A DNA stretch of 36,207 nucleotides from DATFPK01 sp035264885 (GCA_035264885.1 DATFPK010000134.1:1-36207); one strand, 5' to 3'; positions 23,159-30,449 are shown, numbered from the stretch's first letter. Notes: generated by a model not told the origin, from the sequence alone. Program-made: numbers and translations.

Positions 23159-24025
23159 ATGGGAGAGCGGAGCGGAAGACTCCGGGCGAGCCTCGCGGTG
23201 ATGGCGGCCGTTGTGGCCGGGGGATTGGCGCTCAGCAGCGCCGCGGTTCCGGCGCCGGGCGACACGGCTGACCTGCGCGTCGTCAAGTCCGACAGTCCCG
23301 ACCCGGTCACGGTCGATTCGGTGCTGACCTACACGATCCGGGTCACGAACCTTGGGCCCCAGGGCGCCACTGGCACGACGGTGACCGACCGGCTGCCGAG
23401 CAACGTCGATTTCGTCTCGGCCACGGCGAGCAGCGGCACGTGCACGCGCACGGGACGCAATGTGACCTGCAACCTCGGCACGGTCCAGGCCGGCAACACC
23501 AACGCCGAAACCGTCACGATCAAGGTGCGGCCGCGGCGCGCCGGCACGATCAGCAACACCGCCTCGGCAGAGAGCGTCGAGAACGATCCGGTCGCGGCGA
23601 ACAACGAGGACACCGAGACCACCACGGTCCAGGAGCAGGGGGCTGCCCCCGCCGCCACCTGCCGCGGGGTCGCGGCGACCCGCCGCGGCACGAGCGGCGA
23701 CGACACGATCACCGGCACCGACGGCCGTGACGTCATCGCGGCGTTCGGCGGCAACGACGAGATCGTCGCGATGGGCGGCCAGGACCTGATCTGCGCCGGG
23801 CGCGGGAACGACTTCGTCAACGCCGGGTCGGCGGCCGACCGCGTGTTCGGCGCGGCGGGCGCGGACCGGCTGCTGGGACGCGGCGGTCCCGACCTCCTGA
23901 AGGGGAACGCGGGCCGCGACATCCTCAAGGGCGGCATCGGATCCGACCGCCTGCGCGGCGGCATCGGCTTCGACACGTGCCGTGGCGGCGCGGGAGCCGA
24001 CTCCCTCCGCAGCTGCGAGGGCTGA
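23159..24025 (+). CDS. Secreted DUF11 + RTX-repeat protein, copy 1
   Basis: 288 aa from the ATG at 23159, with GAGAGGAG 5 nt upstream. A signal peptide (RLRASLAVMAAVVAGGLALSSAAVPAPGDT in pieces) ends near residue 33. Residues ~38-150 form a DUF11 beta-sandwich: SDSPDPVTVDSVLTYTIRVT, NLGPQGATGTTVTDRLP, and a Cys pair in GTCTRTGRNVTCN. Residues ~185-288 are degenerate RTX (hemolysin-type) nonapeptides such as GGNDEIV, GRGNDFV, GRGGPDLL and GGIGSDRLRGG, which bind Ca2+ as a beta-roll. It ends in SLRSCEG. Likely a secreted Ca2+-stabilised surface protein; no enzyme domain. It is the upstream member of a tandem pair. Confidence 0.88.
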   Translation: MGERSGRLRASLAVMAAVVAGGLALSSAAVPAPGDTADLRVVKSDSPDPVTVDSVLTYTIRVTNLGPQGATGTTVTDRLPSNVDFVSATASSGTCTRTGRNVTCNLGTVQAGNTNAETVTIKVRPRRAGTISNTASAESVENDPVAANNEDTETTTVQEQGAAPAATCRGVAATRRGTSGDDTITGTDGRDVIAAFGGNDEIVAMGGQDLICAGRGNDFVNAGSAADRVFGAAGADRLLGRGGPDLLKGNAGRDILKGGIGSDRLRGGIGFDTCRGGAGADSLRSCEG

Positions 24026-24042
24026 TCCGCGGGAAGGGCGAG

Positions 24043-24077
24043 CGAGGGGCCGCCACGGACGGCGGTCCCTCGTTTCT
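24043..24077 (+). terminator. Intrinsic terminator after DUF11-RTX copy 1
   Basis: CGAGGGGCCGCC (24043-24054) and GGCGGTCCCTCG (24061-24072) pair over 12 bp with one G-U and a 6-nt loop. TTTCT follows. It lies 17 bp after the stop. Confidence 0.75.
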
Positions 24078-24188
24078 GCGGTCGAACCCCCCTTTCGAGG
24101 CGGCGAGTCAGGCGCCTCCGCAGCCTCCGCGTTTGCAGGGGGTTTCTCCGGTTACGGATAGGGAGTGAAACCGAAGAGAGGAGTTCGC

Positions 24189-25064
24189 ATGGGAGAGCGG
24201 AGCAGAAGGCTCCGTGCGAGCCTCGCCGTGACGGCGGTCGCCGTCGCCGGCGGGCTTGTGGCAAGCACCGCCGCCGTACCGGCCCCCGGAGACACGGCCA
24301 ACCTGCGGGTGACCAAGTCCGACAGCCCGGACCCCGTCCGGGTCGGGCAGGTCCTCACCTACACGATCGAGGTCACCAATCTCGGGCCGCAGGGGGCGAC
24401 GGACGTGACCGTCACCGACAAGCTGCCGGCCCAGGTCGACTTCCTGTCGGCGAGCGCCAGCAGCGGCACCTGCGACCGCAACGGGCGCAACGTGACCTGC
24501 AACATCGGCGTGATCCCCAGCGGGACGGCCGGCAACGTGACGCCGGGGACGGTCACGATCCGCGTGCGGCCGACCCGGGCGGGGACGATCACGAACGTCG
24601 CCCAGGTCGAGAGCGCCGAGAACGACCCGGTCACGGCGAACAACGCCGCGGCCGAGAACACCCGCGTGGTCGAGGCACCGGCACCCGGACCTGCCGCCTG
24701 CCGCGGCGTGACCGCCACGGTCAAGGGGACCGCGGGTGACGACGTCCTGCACGGCACCGGCGGGGCCGACGTCGTGGCCGCGTTCGGCGGCGACGACGAG
24801 ATCCGGACCGGAGCCGGTCGCGACCTGATCTGCGCGGGCCGCGGCATCGACTTCGTCTCGGGCGGAACCGCGGCCGACCGCGTTTTCGGCGGCGCGCAGC
24901 GCGACCGCCTCCTCGGGCGCGGCGGACCGGACGTCCTGCGCGGGGGGGCGGGCCCCGACCGGCTGCTCGGCGGGCGCGGCGGCGACCGCCTCCGCGGCGG
25001 CGCCGGCTTCGACCGCTGCTTCGGCGGTCCCGGGATCGACGTCGAGCGGAGCTGCGAGGCCTAG
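24189..25064 (+). CDS. Secreted DUF11 + RTX-repeat protein, copy 2
   Basis: 291 aa from the ATG at 24189, with the same GAGAGGAG leader as copy 1. Layout is identical: signal peptide to ~residue 33, DUF11 domain (SDSPDPVRVGQVLTYTIEVT, NLGPQGATDVTVTDKLP, GTCDRNGRNVTC), then RTX repeats that are more regular than in copy 1 (GGDDEI, GAGRDLICAGRG, GGAGPDRLLGGRGGDRLRGG), ending VERSCEA. Similarity extends through the ribosome site and signal-peptide codons, so the pair arose by tandem duplication. Each copy has its own terminator, so they are probably separate transcripts under similar control. A Ca2+-binding secreted protein is likely; no catalytic residues seen. Confidence 0.88.
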   Translation: MGERSRRLRASLAVTAVAVAGGLVASTAAVPAPGDTANLRVTKSDSPDPVRVGQVLTYTIEVTNLGPQGATDVTVTDKLPAQVDFLSASASSGTCDRNGRNVTCNIGVIPSGTAGNVTPGTVTIRVRPTRAGTITNVAQVESAENDPVTANNAAAENTRVVEAPAPGPAACRGVTATVKGTAGDDVLHGTGGADVVAAFGGDDEIRTGAGRDLICAGRGIDFVSGGTAADRVFGGAQRDRLLGRGGPDVLRGGAGPDRLLGGRGGDRLRGGAGFDRCFGGPGIDVERSCEA

Positions 25065-25073
25065 GAGAAGCGA

Positions 25074-25103
25074 AGGAGCCCCGGCCACCCGGCCGGGGCT
25101 CCT
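25074..25103. terminator. Strong 13-bp hairpin after DUF11-RTX copy 2
   Basis: AGGAGCCCCGGCC (25074-25086) and GGCCGGGGCTCCT (25091-25103) form a perfect 13-bp stem with a 4-nt loop, 9 bp after the stop. There is no T-tract. It lies between convergent genes. Confidence 0.7.
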
Positions 25104-25108
25104 CGTGT

Positions 25109-25147
25109 GGACGAACTTCTTGCCGCCGTGCGGCAACAAGTTCGTCC
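25109..25147. repeat. 39-nt near-perfect palindrome between convergent genes
   Basis: GGACGAACTT (25109-25118) pairs with AAGTTCGTCC (25138-25147), and TTGCCGC (25120-25126) pairs with GCGGCAA (25130-25136). A single C-C mismatch separates the two helices; the loop is 3 nt. It may end transcription of the acyl-CoA dehydrogenase from the other side, or be a dispersed palindromic element: a similar 39-nt palindrome is at 29401-29439. Confidence 0.7.
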
Positions 25148-25158
25148 GGACGGTGGGC

Positions 25159-26397
25159 TCAGACGGTTGCCGCCGCCTGCTCGGACTGGCTTGCCTCGGA
25201 CTGCTCGACCTCGGGCTCCGGCCGCAGCGAGGTCTCGGCCCGCTCCTCGATGTTGCGGCCGAGCAGGACCTCGCGGGCGATGACCAGCCGCTGGATCTGG
25301 CTGGTGCCCTCGTAGAGCTGCATGATCTTCGCGTCGCGCATCAGCTTCTCGACGGGGTACTCCTTGATGAAGCCGTACCCGCCGTAGACCTGGACGGCGT
25401 CGGTCGTGACCTCCATCGCGGTGTCGGCGCTGAAGCGCTTCGCGTGCGAGGAGGCGAGGGTGTTGCGGATGCCGTTGTCGAGCTGGACCGCGGACTGCCA
25501 GACGAGCAGCCGCGACGCCTCGACCTTGGTCGCCATGTCGGCGATCATGAACTGGATCGCCTGGTGCATCGCGATCGGCACGCCGAACTGGACGCGCTCC
25601 TTGGAGTACTCGGCGGCGTACTCGAAGGCGGCGCGGGCGATTCCGACGGCCATAGCGGCGACGCCGGGGCGGGTCCGGTCGAGGGTCATCATCGCGAGCT
25701 TGAAGCCCTTGTTCTCGACCCCCAGCAGGTTCTCCGCCGGGACCTCGACCTCGTCGAAGGTGATGGTCGCGGTGTTCGAAGCCCGCTGACCCATCTTGTC
25801 CTCCTTCTTGTCGACGGTGATGTTGTCCTGCTTGCCGTCGACGACGAAGGCGCTGATCCCGCGGTGGCCGGCCTCGGGGTCGGTCTTGGCGTAGACCGTG
25901 AACCAGTCGGCGTAGCCGCCGTTGGTGATGAAGCACTTGGAGCCGGAGATGACGTACTTGTCGCCCTTCTTCACGGCCCGGGTCTTCATCCCCGAGACGT
26001 CGGAGCCGGCGTCCGGCTCGGTCAGGCAGAAGGAGGCGAGCTTCGGCTCCTCGGTCAGCATCCCTAGATACCTCTTCTTCGTCTCCTCGGAACCGCCCAG
26101 CGAGACCGGAGCCGAGGCGAGGCCGTTGGCCATGAGGCTCGTGCCGATGCCCGAGCAACCCCAGCCCATCTCCTCCTCGATCAGGCAGCCGGAGAGGAAA
26201 TCGAGGCCCGGGCCGCCGTAGGCCTCCTCGATGTGGGTGTTCATCAGGCCGACTTCCCAGGCCTTGTCGACGATGTCCTGCGGCCAGGTGCCGTCCCGGT
26301 CGTACTCCCAGGCGACCTTGCGGATCTCCTTCTCGGCGAAGTTGTGCGCCAGCTCGCGCAGGTCCTTCTGCTCATCGGTGAGGGTGAAATCAACCAC
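25159..26397 (-). CDS. Acyl-CoA dehydrogenase
   Basis: 412 aa from the GTG at 26397; AAAGGAG lies 10 nt upstream. All three ACAD domains are present: an N-terminal helical part (FTLTDEQKDLRELAHNFAEKE in pieces; EAYGGPGLDFLSGCLIEEEMG), the FAD-binding beta-barrel (CLTEPDAGSDVSGMKT; FITNGGYADWFTVYAKT), and the C-terminal helices with the catalytic Glu in YEGTSQIQRLVIAREVLLGR. The position matches the short/medium-chain type base. It oxidises acyl-CoA to trans-2-enoyl-CoA and passes electrons to ETF, in beta-oxidation or branched-chain amino acid breakdown. A ~30-residue Glu/Ser/Gln-rich C-terminal tail is extra. A TetR-type palindrome lies ~75 bp upstream. Confidence 0.95.
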   Translation of the reverse strand: MVDFTLTDEQKDLRELAHNFAEKEIRKVAWEYDRDGTWPQDIVDKAWEVGLMNTHIEEAYGGPGLDFLSGCLIEEEMGWGCSGIGTSLMANGLASAPVSLGGSEETKKRYLGMLTEEPKLASFCLTEPDAGSDVSGMKTRAVKKGDKYVISGSKCFITNGGYADWFTVYAKTDPEAGHRGISAFVVDGKQDNITVDKKEDKMGQRASNTATITFDEVEVPAENLLGVENKGFKLAMMTLDRTRPGVAAMAVGIARAAFEYAAEYSKERVQFGVPIAMHQAIQFMIADMATKVEASRLLVWQSAVQLDNGIRNTLASSHAKRFSADTAMEVTTDAVQVYGGYGFIKEYPVEKLMRDAKIMQLYEGTSQIQRLVIAREVLLGRNIEERAETSLRPEPEVEQSEASQSEQAAATV

Positions 26398-26470
26398 TGG
26401 TGCGAGGCTCCTTTGTTACGTGCGAAAGCCGTGGTCCGGGGGCGGCGGCCGGCAGGGCTACCGCGCCCGA

Positions 26471-26486
26471 TTGACTGGTCAGTCAA
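26471..26486. promoter_or_regulatory. Palindrome TTGACTGGTCAGTCAA, candidate TetR-family operator
   Basis: Perfect 7-bp arms TTGACTG and CAGTCAA are separated by GT. The site is 74 bp upstream of the acyl-CoA dehydrogenase start and 112 bp upstream of the divergent small membrane-protein gene. It resembles operators of TetR regulators of fatty acid breakdown. No tetR gene is adjacent. Confidence 0.7.
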
Positions 26487-26585
26487 CCAGCGCGAAGGCT
26501 AGCGGATCGGGCGGGCTGCGGGGTCGGTTTGGCGCTCGCACGTGCCTGACTCGGCCGGGCTCCGTGCCTGCCCGGCCGACCCGTC

Positions 26586-26591
26586 TACCCT
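26586..26591 (+). promoter_or_regulatory. -10 box TACCCT, 6 nt before a GTG start
   Basis: TACCCT, then CAGAGC, then the GTG at 26598: leaderless geometry. Confidence 0.55.
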
Positions 26592-26597
26592 CAGAGC

Positions 26598-27074
26598 GTG
26601 GCCCCTCCGCTGGCCCTGAGCGCCCTCGACAGCGGCACGATCCTGATCGTGATCATGCTGGTGGTCATCCCCATCGCCGCCGTCGCATTCGCGACCGTGG
26701 GCTCGGCTCTGAAGGCGCTCGGCAAGGGCCGCTGGGCAATCGAGCAGGAGATGCCGCCGAGCCGCTCGCTGGGCCCGCCGGGCCCGATCGACCGCCGCCA
26801 GCAGGAGGCCGAGGTGCGGCAGATGGTCGAGGCCAAGTCCTACCGCCGCGAACAGCGCGGGGAGAGCGCGCTCGACGTCGACGCCGAGGTCGACCGGCTC
26901 CTCAACCCGCCCGATCCGGGGCCCGCCGCCGGGCTCGATCGCGAGCTGCGCGAGGAGGTGCGCCAGCTCGTCGTCGCGCGGAACGAGCGCCGGATGCGCC
27001 AGGGCAAGCCGCCGCTCGACGTCGAGGCGGAGATCCGCCGCCAGCTCGCCGACCTCGAGAACCTGGGTCAGTAG
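26598..27074 (+). CDS. Membrane-anchored protein with duplicated helical motif
   Basis: 158 aa from the GTG at 26598. One N-terminal membrane helix (TILIVIMLVVIPIAAVAFATVG, in two parts around residues 14-35) anchors a charged cytoplasmic tail. The tail contains two copies of a ~31-residue unit: EVRQMVEAKSYRREQRGES then LDVDAEVDRLL, and EVRQLVVARNERRMRQGKPP then LDVEAEIRRQL. The units share the E-V-R-Q-x-V-x-A/K-x-x-R-R-x-x-x-G and LDV-x-AE patterns. It resembles short membrane proteins of actinobacteria with no assigned function. A TACCCT -10 box 6 nt upstream supports the start. It heads a + strand run that continues with small acidic, peroxiredoxin and MOSC genes. Confidence 0.75.
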   Translation: MAPPLALSALDSGTILIVIMLVVIPIAAVAFATVGSALKALGKGRWAIEQEMPPSRSLGPPGPIDRRQQEAEVRQMVEAKSYRREQRGESALDVDAEVDRLLNPPDPGPAAGLDRELREEVRQLVVARNERRMRQGKPPLDVEAEIRRQLADLENLGQ

Positions 27075-27100
27075 GAAGGCGTGTACCGACCGGACGCGGG

Positions 27101-27106
27101 TAGGAT
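27101..27106 (+). promoter_or_regulatory. -10 box TAGGAT, 7 nt before an ATG
   Basis: TAGGAT, then CGCCTCG, then the ATG at 27114. It supports that start over an in-frame upstream start at 27081. Confidence 0.5.
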
Positions 27107-27113
27107 CGCCTCG

Positions 27114-27458
27114 ATGGCAGACCCCCACAGCGCCGAGGACAACATCTACGAGGTGGACGACATGCTCGTCCAGCCAGGCACCTACTTCAACCCGCAGACC
27201 GAGGTGCTCGTAGTCGTCGACGACTCCTCCTCGCTCGACCAGGAGGTCTTCAACATGGAGGCCTACGAGGGAGCCGAATGGGTCCGCCTGGGCGACGAGG
27301 TCCCTGTCGACGAGGACCGCCGCGACCGGATCCTCGAGGCCTTCCAGACCCATTACCACCCGGGCTCGTCCGGGTCGGTGTCGGAGACCGCCCTCGAGCA
27401 GGACGACGGCGAGGAGGACGAGGACGAGGCCGGCCAGGAAGTCGGCCGCGAGGACTGA
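27114..27458 (+). CDS. Small acidic protein of unknown function
   Basis: 114 aa. The first ~85 residues look folded (NIYEVDDMLVQPGTYFNPQT; EVLVVVDDSSSLDQEVFNME; WVRLGDEVPVDEDRRDRILEAFQTHY in pieces). The tail is an almost continuous Asp/Glu run (DDGEEDEDEAGQEVGRED). No cysteine or membrane segment. Its TGA overlaps the ATG of the peroxiredoxin gene by one base (TGATG), so the two are coupled in translation and likely share an operon. No family is recognised. The conserved start context and coupling argue for a real gene. Confidence 0.7.
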   Translation: MADPHSAEDNIYEVDDMLVQPGTYFNPQTEVLVVVDDSSSLDQEVFNMEAYEGAEWVRLGDEVPVDEDRRDRILEAFQTHYHPGSSGSVSETALEQDDGEEDEDEAGQEVGRED

Positions 27459-27928
27459 TGCTGGCCGCGGGCGACCGGGCTCCGGACTTCACCCTCCCAG
27501 ACCAGGACGGCAACGAGCTTCGGCTCTCCGGCCTGCGCGGCACCACCGTCGTCCTCTACTTCTACCCGCGCGCGGACACGCCGGGCTGCACCGCGCAGGC
27601 CTGCAGCGTCCGCGACCACCGAGCCGACTACGAGGCCGCCGGCGCGGAGGTGATCGGCGTATCCCCCGACGACGTCGACGCCGTCTCACGCTTCTCCGAC
27701 AAGTTCGACATCGACTTCACGCTCCTGGCCGACGCCGACCACGAGGTGGCCGAGGCCTACGGCGCCTGGGCCGAGAAGAGCATGTACGGGAAGACCTACT
27801 GGGGGGTCCAGCGGGCCACCTTCATCATCGACCCCGAGGGCAGGGTCGCCCGGGTCTTCCCGAAGGTCTCCCCGAGGACGCACGACGACGTCGTCCTCGC
27901 GGCGCTCGGCGAGCTGGCGGCCGCTTGA
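27458..27928 (+). CDS. bcp: Thioredoxin-dependent thiol peroxidase (BCP/PrxQ peroxiredoxin)
   Basis: 156 aa. The thioredoxin fold starts with GDRAPDFTLPDQDGNELRLS. The peroxidatic Cys is in YPRADTPGCTAQACSVRD, with the resolving Cys five residues later (C-x4-C), the hallmark of the BCP/PrxQ group. It continues with GVSPDDVDAVSRFSDKFDIDF and the TYWGVQRATFIIDPEGRV motif. It reduces H2O2 and organic or lipid hydroperoxides with thioredoxin as donor, in the cytoplasm. That fits a lipid-desaturating, aerobic cell. Start ATG 27458 overlaps the previous stop, and the stop TGA overlaps the TTG start of the ACT-MOSC gene. Confidence 0.95.
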   Translation: MLAAGDRAPDFTLPDQDGNELRLSGLRGTTVVLYFYPRADTPGCTAQACSVRDHRADYEAAGAEVIGVSPDDVDAVSRFSDKFDIDFTLLADADHEVAEAYGAWAEKSMYGKTYWGVQRATFIIDPEGRVARVFPKVSPRTHDDVVLAALGELAAA

Positions 27929-28761
27929 GCCGTCCCCAGCGGCTCTCCCTCCGCCCCGGTCGCCTCGCAATCTGCCGTCTCCCGCCGGGCCAGCCGCCGG
28001 AGTGGCTCGACCCGGGCCCGCCGCTCGCCGCCTGCGTGTGGTCCGAGGACGGCATGACGGTCGTCTGTGCCGAGGATGAGGTGCCGGCAGGCGTGCGGGC
28101 CGAGCGCGGCCGCCGCTCCCTGAGCGTGGCCGGCCCGCTGGAGCACTCGCTGACCGGCGTCCTCGCCGGGCTGAGCGCGCCGCTGGCCGACGCGGGCGTC
28201 CCGGTCTTCGTGCTCTCCACCTGGGAGACCGACCACCTCCTCGTCGCCGAGGAGCAGTGCGGGACCGCGGCCGCGGCGTTGCGCGAGGCCGGGCACCGAG
28301 TGGACGGCTGCGTCGAGGCCGTGTTCACGGCGCCCACCGCCACCCGGATGCCGGAGCCGGTCGAGGAGGCGGAGGCCTTGCCGGGGCAGGGACTCGCCGG
28401 CGACCGCTACTTCACAGGCGAGGGGACGTTCTGGAAGACCGGCAAGCCCGGCCAGGACCTGACCCTGGTCGAGGCCGAGGCGATCGAGGGGCTCGCCACC
28501 GGCCACGGGATCGACCTCGAGCCCGCGGCGTCACGCCGCAACGTCCTGACCCGCGGCATCGACCTGAACTCGCTGGTCGGCAGGCGCTTCTTCGTCGGCG
28601 AGGTCGAATGCCAGGGCGACCGGCTCTGCGACCCATGCGCCCACCTCGAGCGCCTGACCGAGCCGGGCACGAAGGCGGGGCTGGAGGGGCGCGGGGGCCT
28701 GCGGGCCGACATCGTCGCCGGCGGGACGATCCGGCCCGGCGACGCCGTCGGCGCCGCCTAG
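27925..28761 (+). CDS. ACT-MOSC two-domain fusion protein
   Basis: 278 aa from the TTG at 27925, whose bases overlap the peroxiredoxin TGA. Residues ~8-125 match the small ACT-domain (CASTOR-like) proteins: GRLAICRLPPGQPPEWLD, MTVVCAEDEVPAGVRAERG, LEHSLTGVLAGLSAPLADAG, VFVLSTWETDHLLV. Residues ~132-278 form a MOSC domain: VEAVFTAPTATRMPEPVEEA, GLAGDRYFTGEGTF, TLVEAEAIEGL, SRRNVLTRGIDLNSLVGRRF, and the conserved Cys in RLCDPCAHLERL. MOSC domains handle sulfur for molybdenum cofactor-type chemistry (YiiM, Moco sulfurase C-terminus). ACT domains usually bind amino acids. I know both as separate proteins; the fusion suggests ligand-regulated sulfur transfer, which is inference. Its stop overlaps the convergent gene's stop in CTAG. 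Confidence 0.85.
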   Translation: MSRPQRLSLRPGRLAICRLPPGQPPEWLDPGPPLAACVWSEDGMTVVCAEDEVPAGVRAERGRRSLSVAGPLEHSLTGVLAGLSAPLADAGVPVFVLSTWETDHLLVAEEQCGTAAAALREAGHRVDGCVEAVFTAPTATRMPEPVEEAEALPGQGLAGDRYFTGEGTFWKTGKPGQDLTLVEAEAIEGLATGHGIDLEPAASRRNVLTRGIDLNSLVGRRFFVGEVECQGDRLCDPCAHLERLTEPGTKAGLEGRGGLRADIVAGGTIRPGDAVGAA

Positions 28762-29375
28762 GCCGGCTGACCCGGAACGACGATGTGCTTGAACGGGACG
28801 CTGAGCCGCTCGGCTAGCTCCCGTGCCGCCTCGGCGCCCTGCGGATCGGAACCCGGCTCCCCGGTCGCAAGGATCACCTCCGTCGCCGGGTAGTCGGCGA
28901 GCTGGTCCTCGACCGCCTGGACGACTCCCTCGTCGCCGACCCGCGCGTCGGCCTCCACCTGGGCCTTGCCGAGGTTGGCGACGCTGATCACGAGGTCGCG
29001 CTGGGCCTGGTCGCGGGCGGGTCCGACGTCGCTGGCCCAGCGGTCGAGGAACGCGAACCTGGCCGGCGCGAGCACGCGCACCTCGGCCTCCCCGGCCTCC
29101 GCCTCGGCGGCGATGCGCCGGATCGCCTCCGGCTGGTCGATCGGCACGGCGGCGACGACGAGGAGCCGGCGCCGCCCATCGCCGGCCCGGGGCGCGATCT
29201 GCCCGCGCGGCACGAGCCGGGCGGCGAAGACCACGACGACGACAGCGGCGACCGCTCCGATCATGAGGCCGAGTCCCGGCCCGCCGACCGCGAAGGCGGC
29301 GATCACCGGCACCGCGATCGCGAGCACGACGAAGGGCAGCGCCCAGGCGGGGATGTGGACGTCGCGCTCGTTCAT
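28758..29375 (-). CDS. Two-TM membrane protein with Usp-like cytoplasmic domain
   Basis: 205 aa with AGGGG 6 nt before the ATG. Two adjacent membrane helices lie at ~10-30 and 34-52 (ALPFVVLAIAVPVIAAFAV; GLMIGAVAAVVVVVFAARLV). A soluble alpha/beta domain follows: RRRLLVVAAVPIDQPEAIRR, EVRVLAPARFAFLDRWASD, ADARVGDEGVVQAVEDQLAD, TEVILATG, ELAERLSVPFKHIVVP. The strand order and the final K-H-I-V-V-P resemble universal stress protein (UspA-like) folds. The ATP-binding G-x2-G-x9-GS motif is not evident. It lies downstream of the two exchanger genes on the same strand, separated by a 39-nt palindrome. Function unknown. Confidence 0.75.
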   Translation of the reverse strand: MNERDVHIPAWALPFVVLAIAVPVIAAFAVGGPGLGLMIGAVAAVVVVVFAARLVPRGQIAPRAGDGRRRLLVVAAVPIDQPEAIRRIAAEAEAGEAEVRVLAPARFAFLDRWASDVGPARDQAQRDLVISVANLGKAQVEADARVGDEGVVQAVEDQLADYPATEVILATGEPGSDPQGAEAARELAERLSVPFKHIVVPGQPA

Positions 29376-29400
29376 GCGTCACCCCTGGATTACCCCCTGC

Positions 29401-29439
29401 GGACGACTTTCTTCGGCGTATTGACGACGAAAGTCGTCC
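29401..29439. repeat. 39-nt inverted repeat, perfect 11-bp arms
   Basis: GGACGACTTTC (29401-29411) and GAAAGTCGTCC (29429-29439) flank a 17-nt centre. Within it GACGAC-GAAA-GTCGTC (29423-29438) can form an alternative tetraloop hairpin. It lies after the exchanger operon. It has the same length and end sequence as the palindrome at 25109-25147. Confidence 0.7.
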
Positions 29440-29450
29440 AGTCGGCGGCG

Positions 29451-30443
29451 TCAGGCGAGCAGGACGACGAGCAGGAAGGCGGCGTAGAGCGCGCCCCAGG
29501 CGATGATCGCGCCAGCGTCATAGCGCTGGCGGCGGTGAAGCGCCCAGTAGGCGACGACCCCGCCGAGCAGGCCGAGGACGATCGAGGCGACCGCGAAGCG
29601 GTCGAGCTGCCAGTCGGTGAAGAGCAGGCCGACCGCGATCGGGATCGTCGACTGGAAGACCATGGCGCCGGTGATGTTGCCCAGGGCCAGCGCGTCCTTC
29701 CCCTCGCGGACCCAGAAGAAGCTGTTCGCCTTCTCGGGCAGCTCGGTGGCCAGCGGCGCCAGGACGAGCGAGAGGACGAGCGCCTCGACGCCGAGGTCCT
29801 CGGCGACGTGGAGCAGCTCCTCGACGAAGAGGTGGGCGCCGCCGACCATCGCGCCGAGCCCGATGAGGAGCTGCACGACGACCAGGCCGGTCGGCGGCTC
29901 GTCGCGATTGCGGGGGTCGATCGTGAGCGGCTTGAGACTGCTCTCCGGCTGCGTCTCGCCGCCGCCGGTGAGCGTCACCCGCACGTAGACGCCGTAGGCG
30001 GCGACGAACGCGACCGCGGCGGCGATCCGCAGGCCGAGCGGCATGCCCCAGCCGACGGCGAGCGCGAGCGCGAAGAAGACGACGAAGAACGTGAGGTCGC
30101 GCTCGAGCGTCTCGGCGTGCGCGGCGAGACGACGCCCCTGCTCGCGCCGGTTGCGGTAGGCGAGCGCCGAGAAGCCGACGAGCGCCATCGCGATCGTCGC
30201 CAGCAGGAAGGGGGCCCCGACGATCGCGCCGATCGCGACGTCCTCGGACCCCTCGCCGCCGCCGACCACGGCGACGATCGGGATCAGCGTCTCCGGCATC
30301 GCGGTGCCGACCGCGGCGAGCAGGCTGCCTACCGCGCCCTCGCCGAGCGACAGCCGATGGCCCGCCCACTCCACGGCGTTGGTGAACAGCAGCGCGCCGG
30401 AGAGGATCACGGCGAAGCTCACCGCGAGCAGGGCCAGTTCCAT
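29451..30443 (-). CDS. CaCA-family sodium/calcium (cation) exchanger
   Basis: 330 aa and about ten TM helices in two homologous halves. Alpha-repeat 1: SLLAAVGTAMPETLIPIVAV, then GEGSEDVAIGAIVGAPF. Alpha-repeat 2: LAPLATELPEKANSFFWV, then GKDALALGNITGAMVFQST. The acidic residues in G-T-x-x-P-E and T-E-L-P-E match the cation site of Na+/Ca2+ exchangers (YrbG-like). It expels Ca2+ (or another divalent cation) using a Na+ or H+ gradient. It is 37 bp downstream of the Cax gene on the same strand, but a TAGGCT -10 box lies 6 nt before its own ATG, so it can be transcribed independently without a leader. Confidence 0.9.
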   Translation of the reverse strand: MELALLAVSFAVILSGALLFTNAVEWAGHRLSLGEGAVGSLLAAVGTAMPETLIPIVAVVGGGEGSEDVAIGAIVGAPFLLATIAMALVGFSALAYRNRREQGRRLAAHAETLERDLTFFVVFFALALAVGWGMPLGLRIAAAVAFVAAYGVYVRVTLTGGGETQPESSLKPLTIDPRNRDEPPTGLVVVQLLIGLGAMVGGAHLFVEELLHVAEDLGVEALVLSLVLAPLATELPEKANSFFWVREGKDALALGNITGAMVFQSTIPIAVGLLFTDWQLDRFAVASIVLGLLGGVVAYWALHRRQRYDAGAIIAWGALYAAFLLVVLLA

Positions 30444-30449
30444 CAGGCG

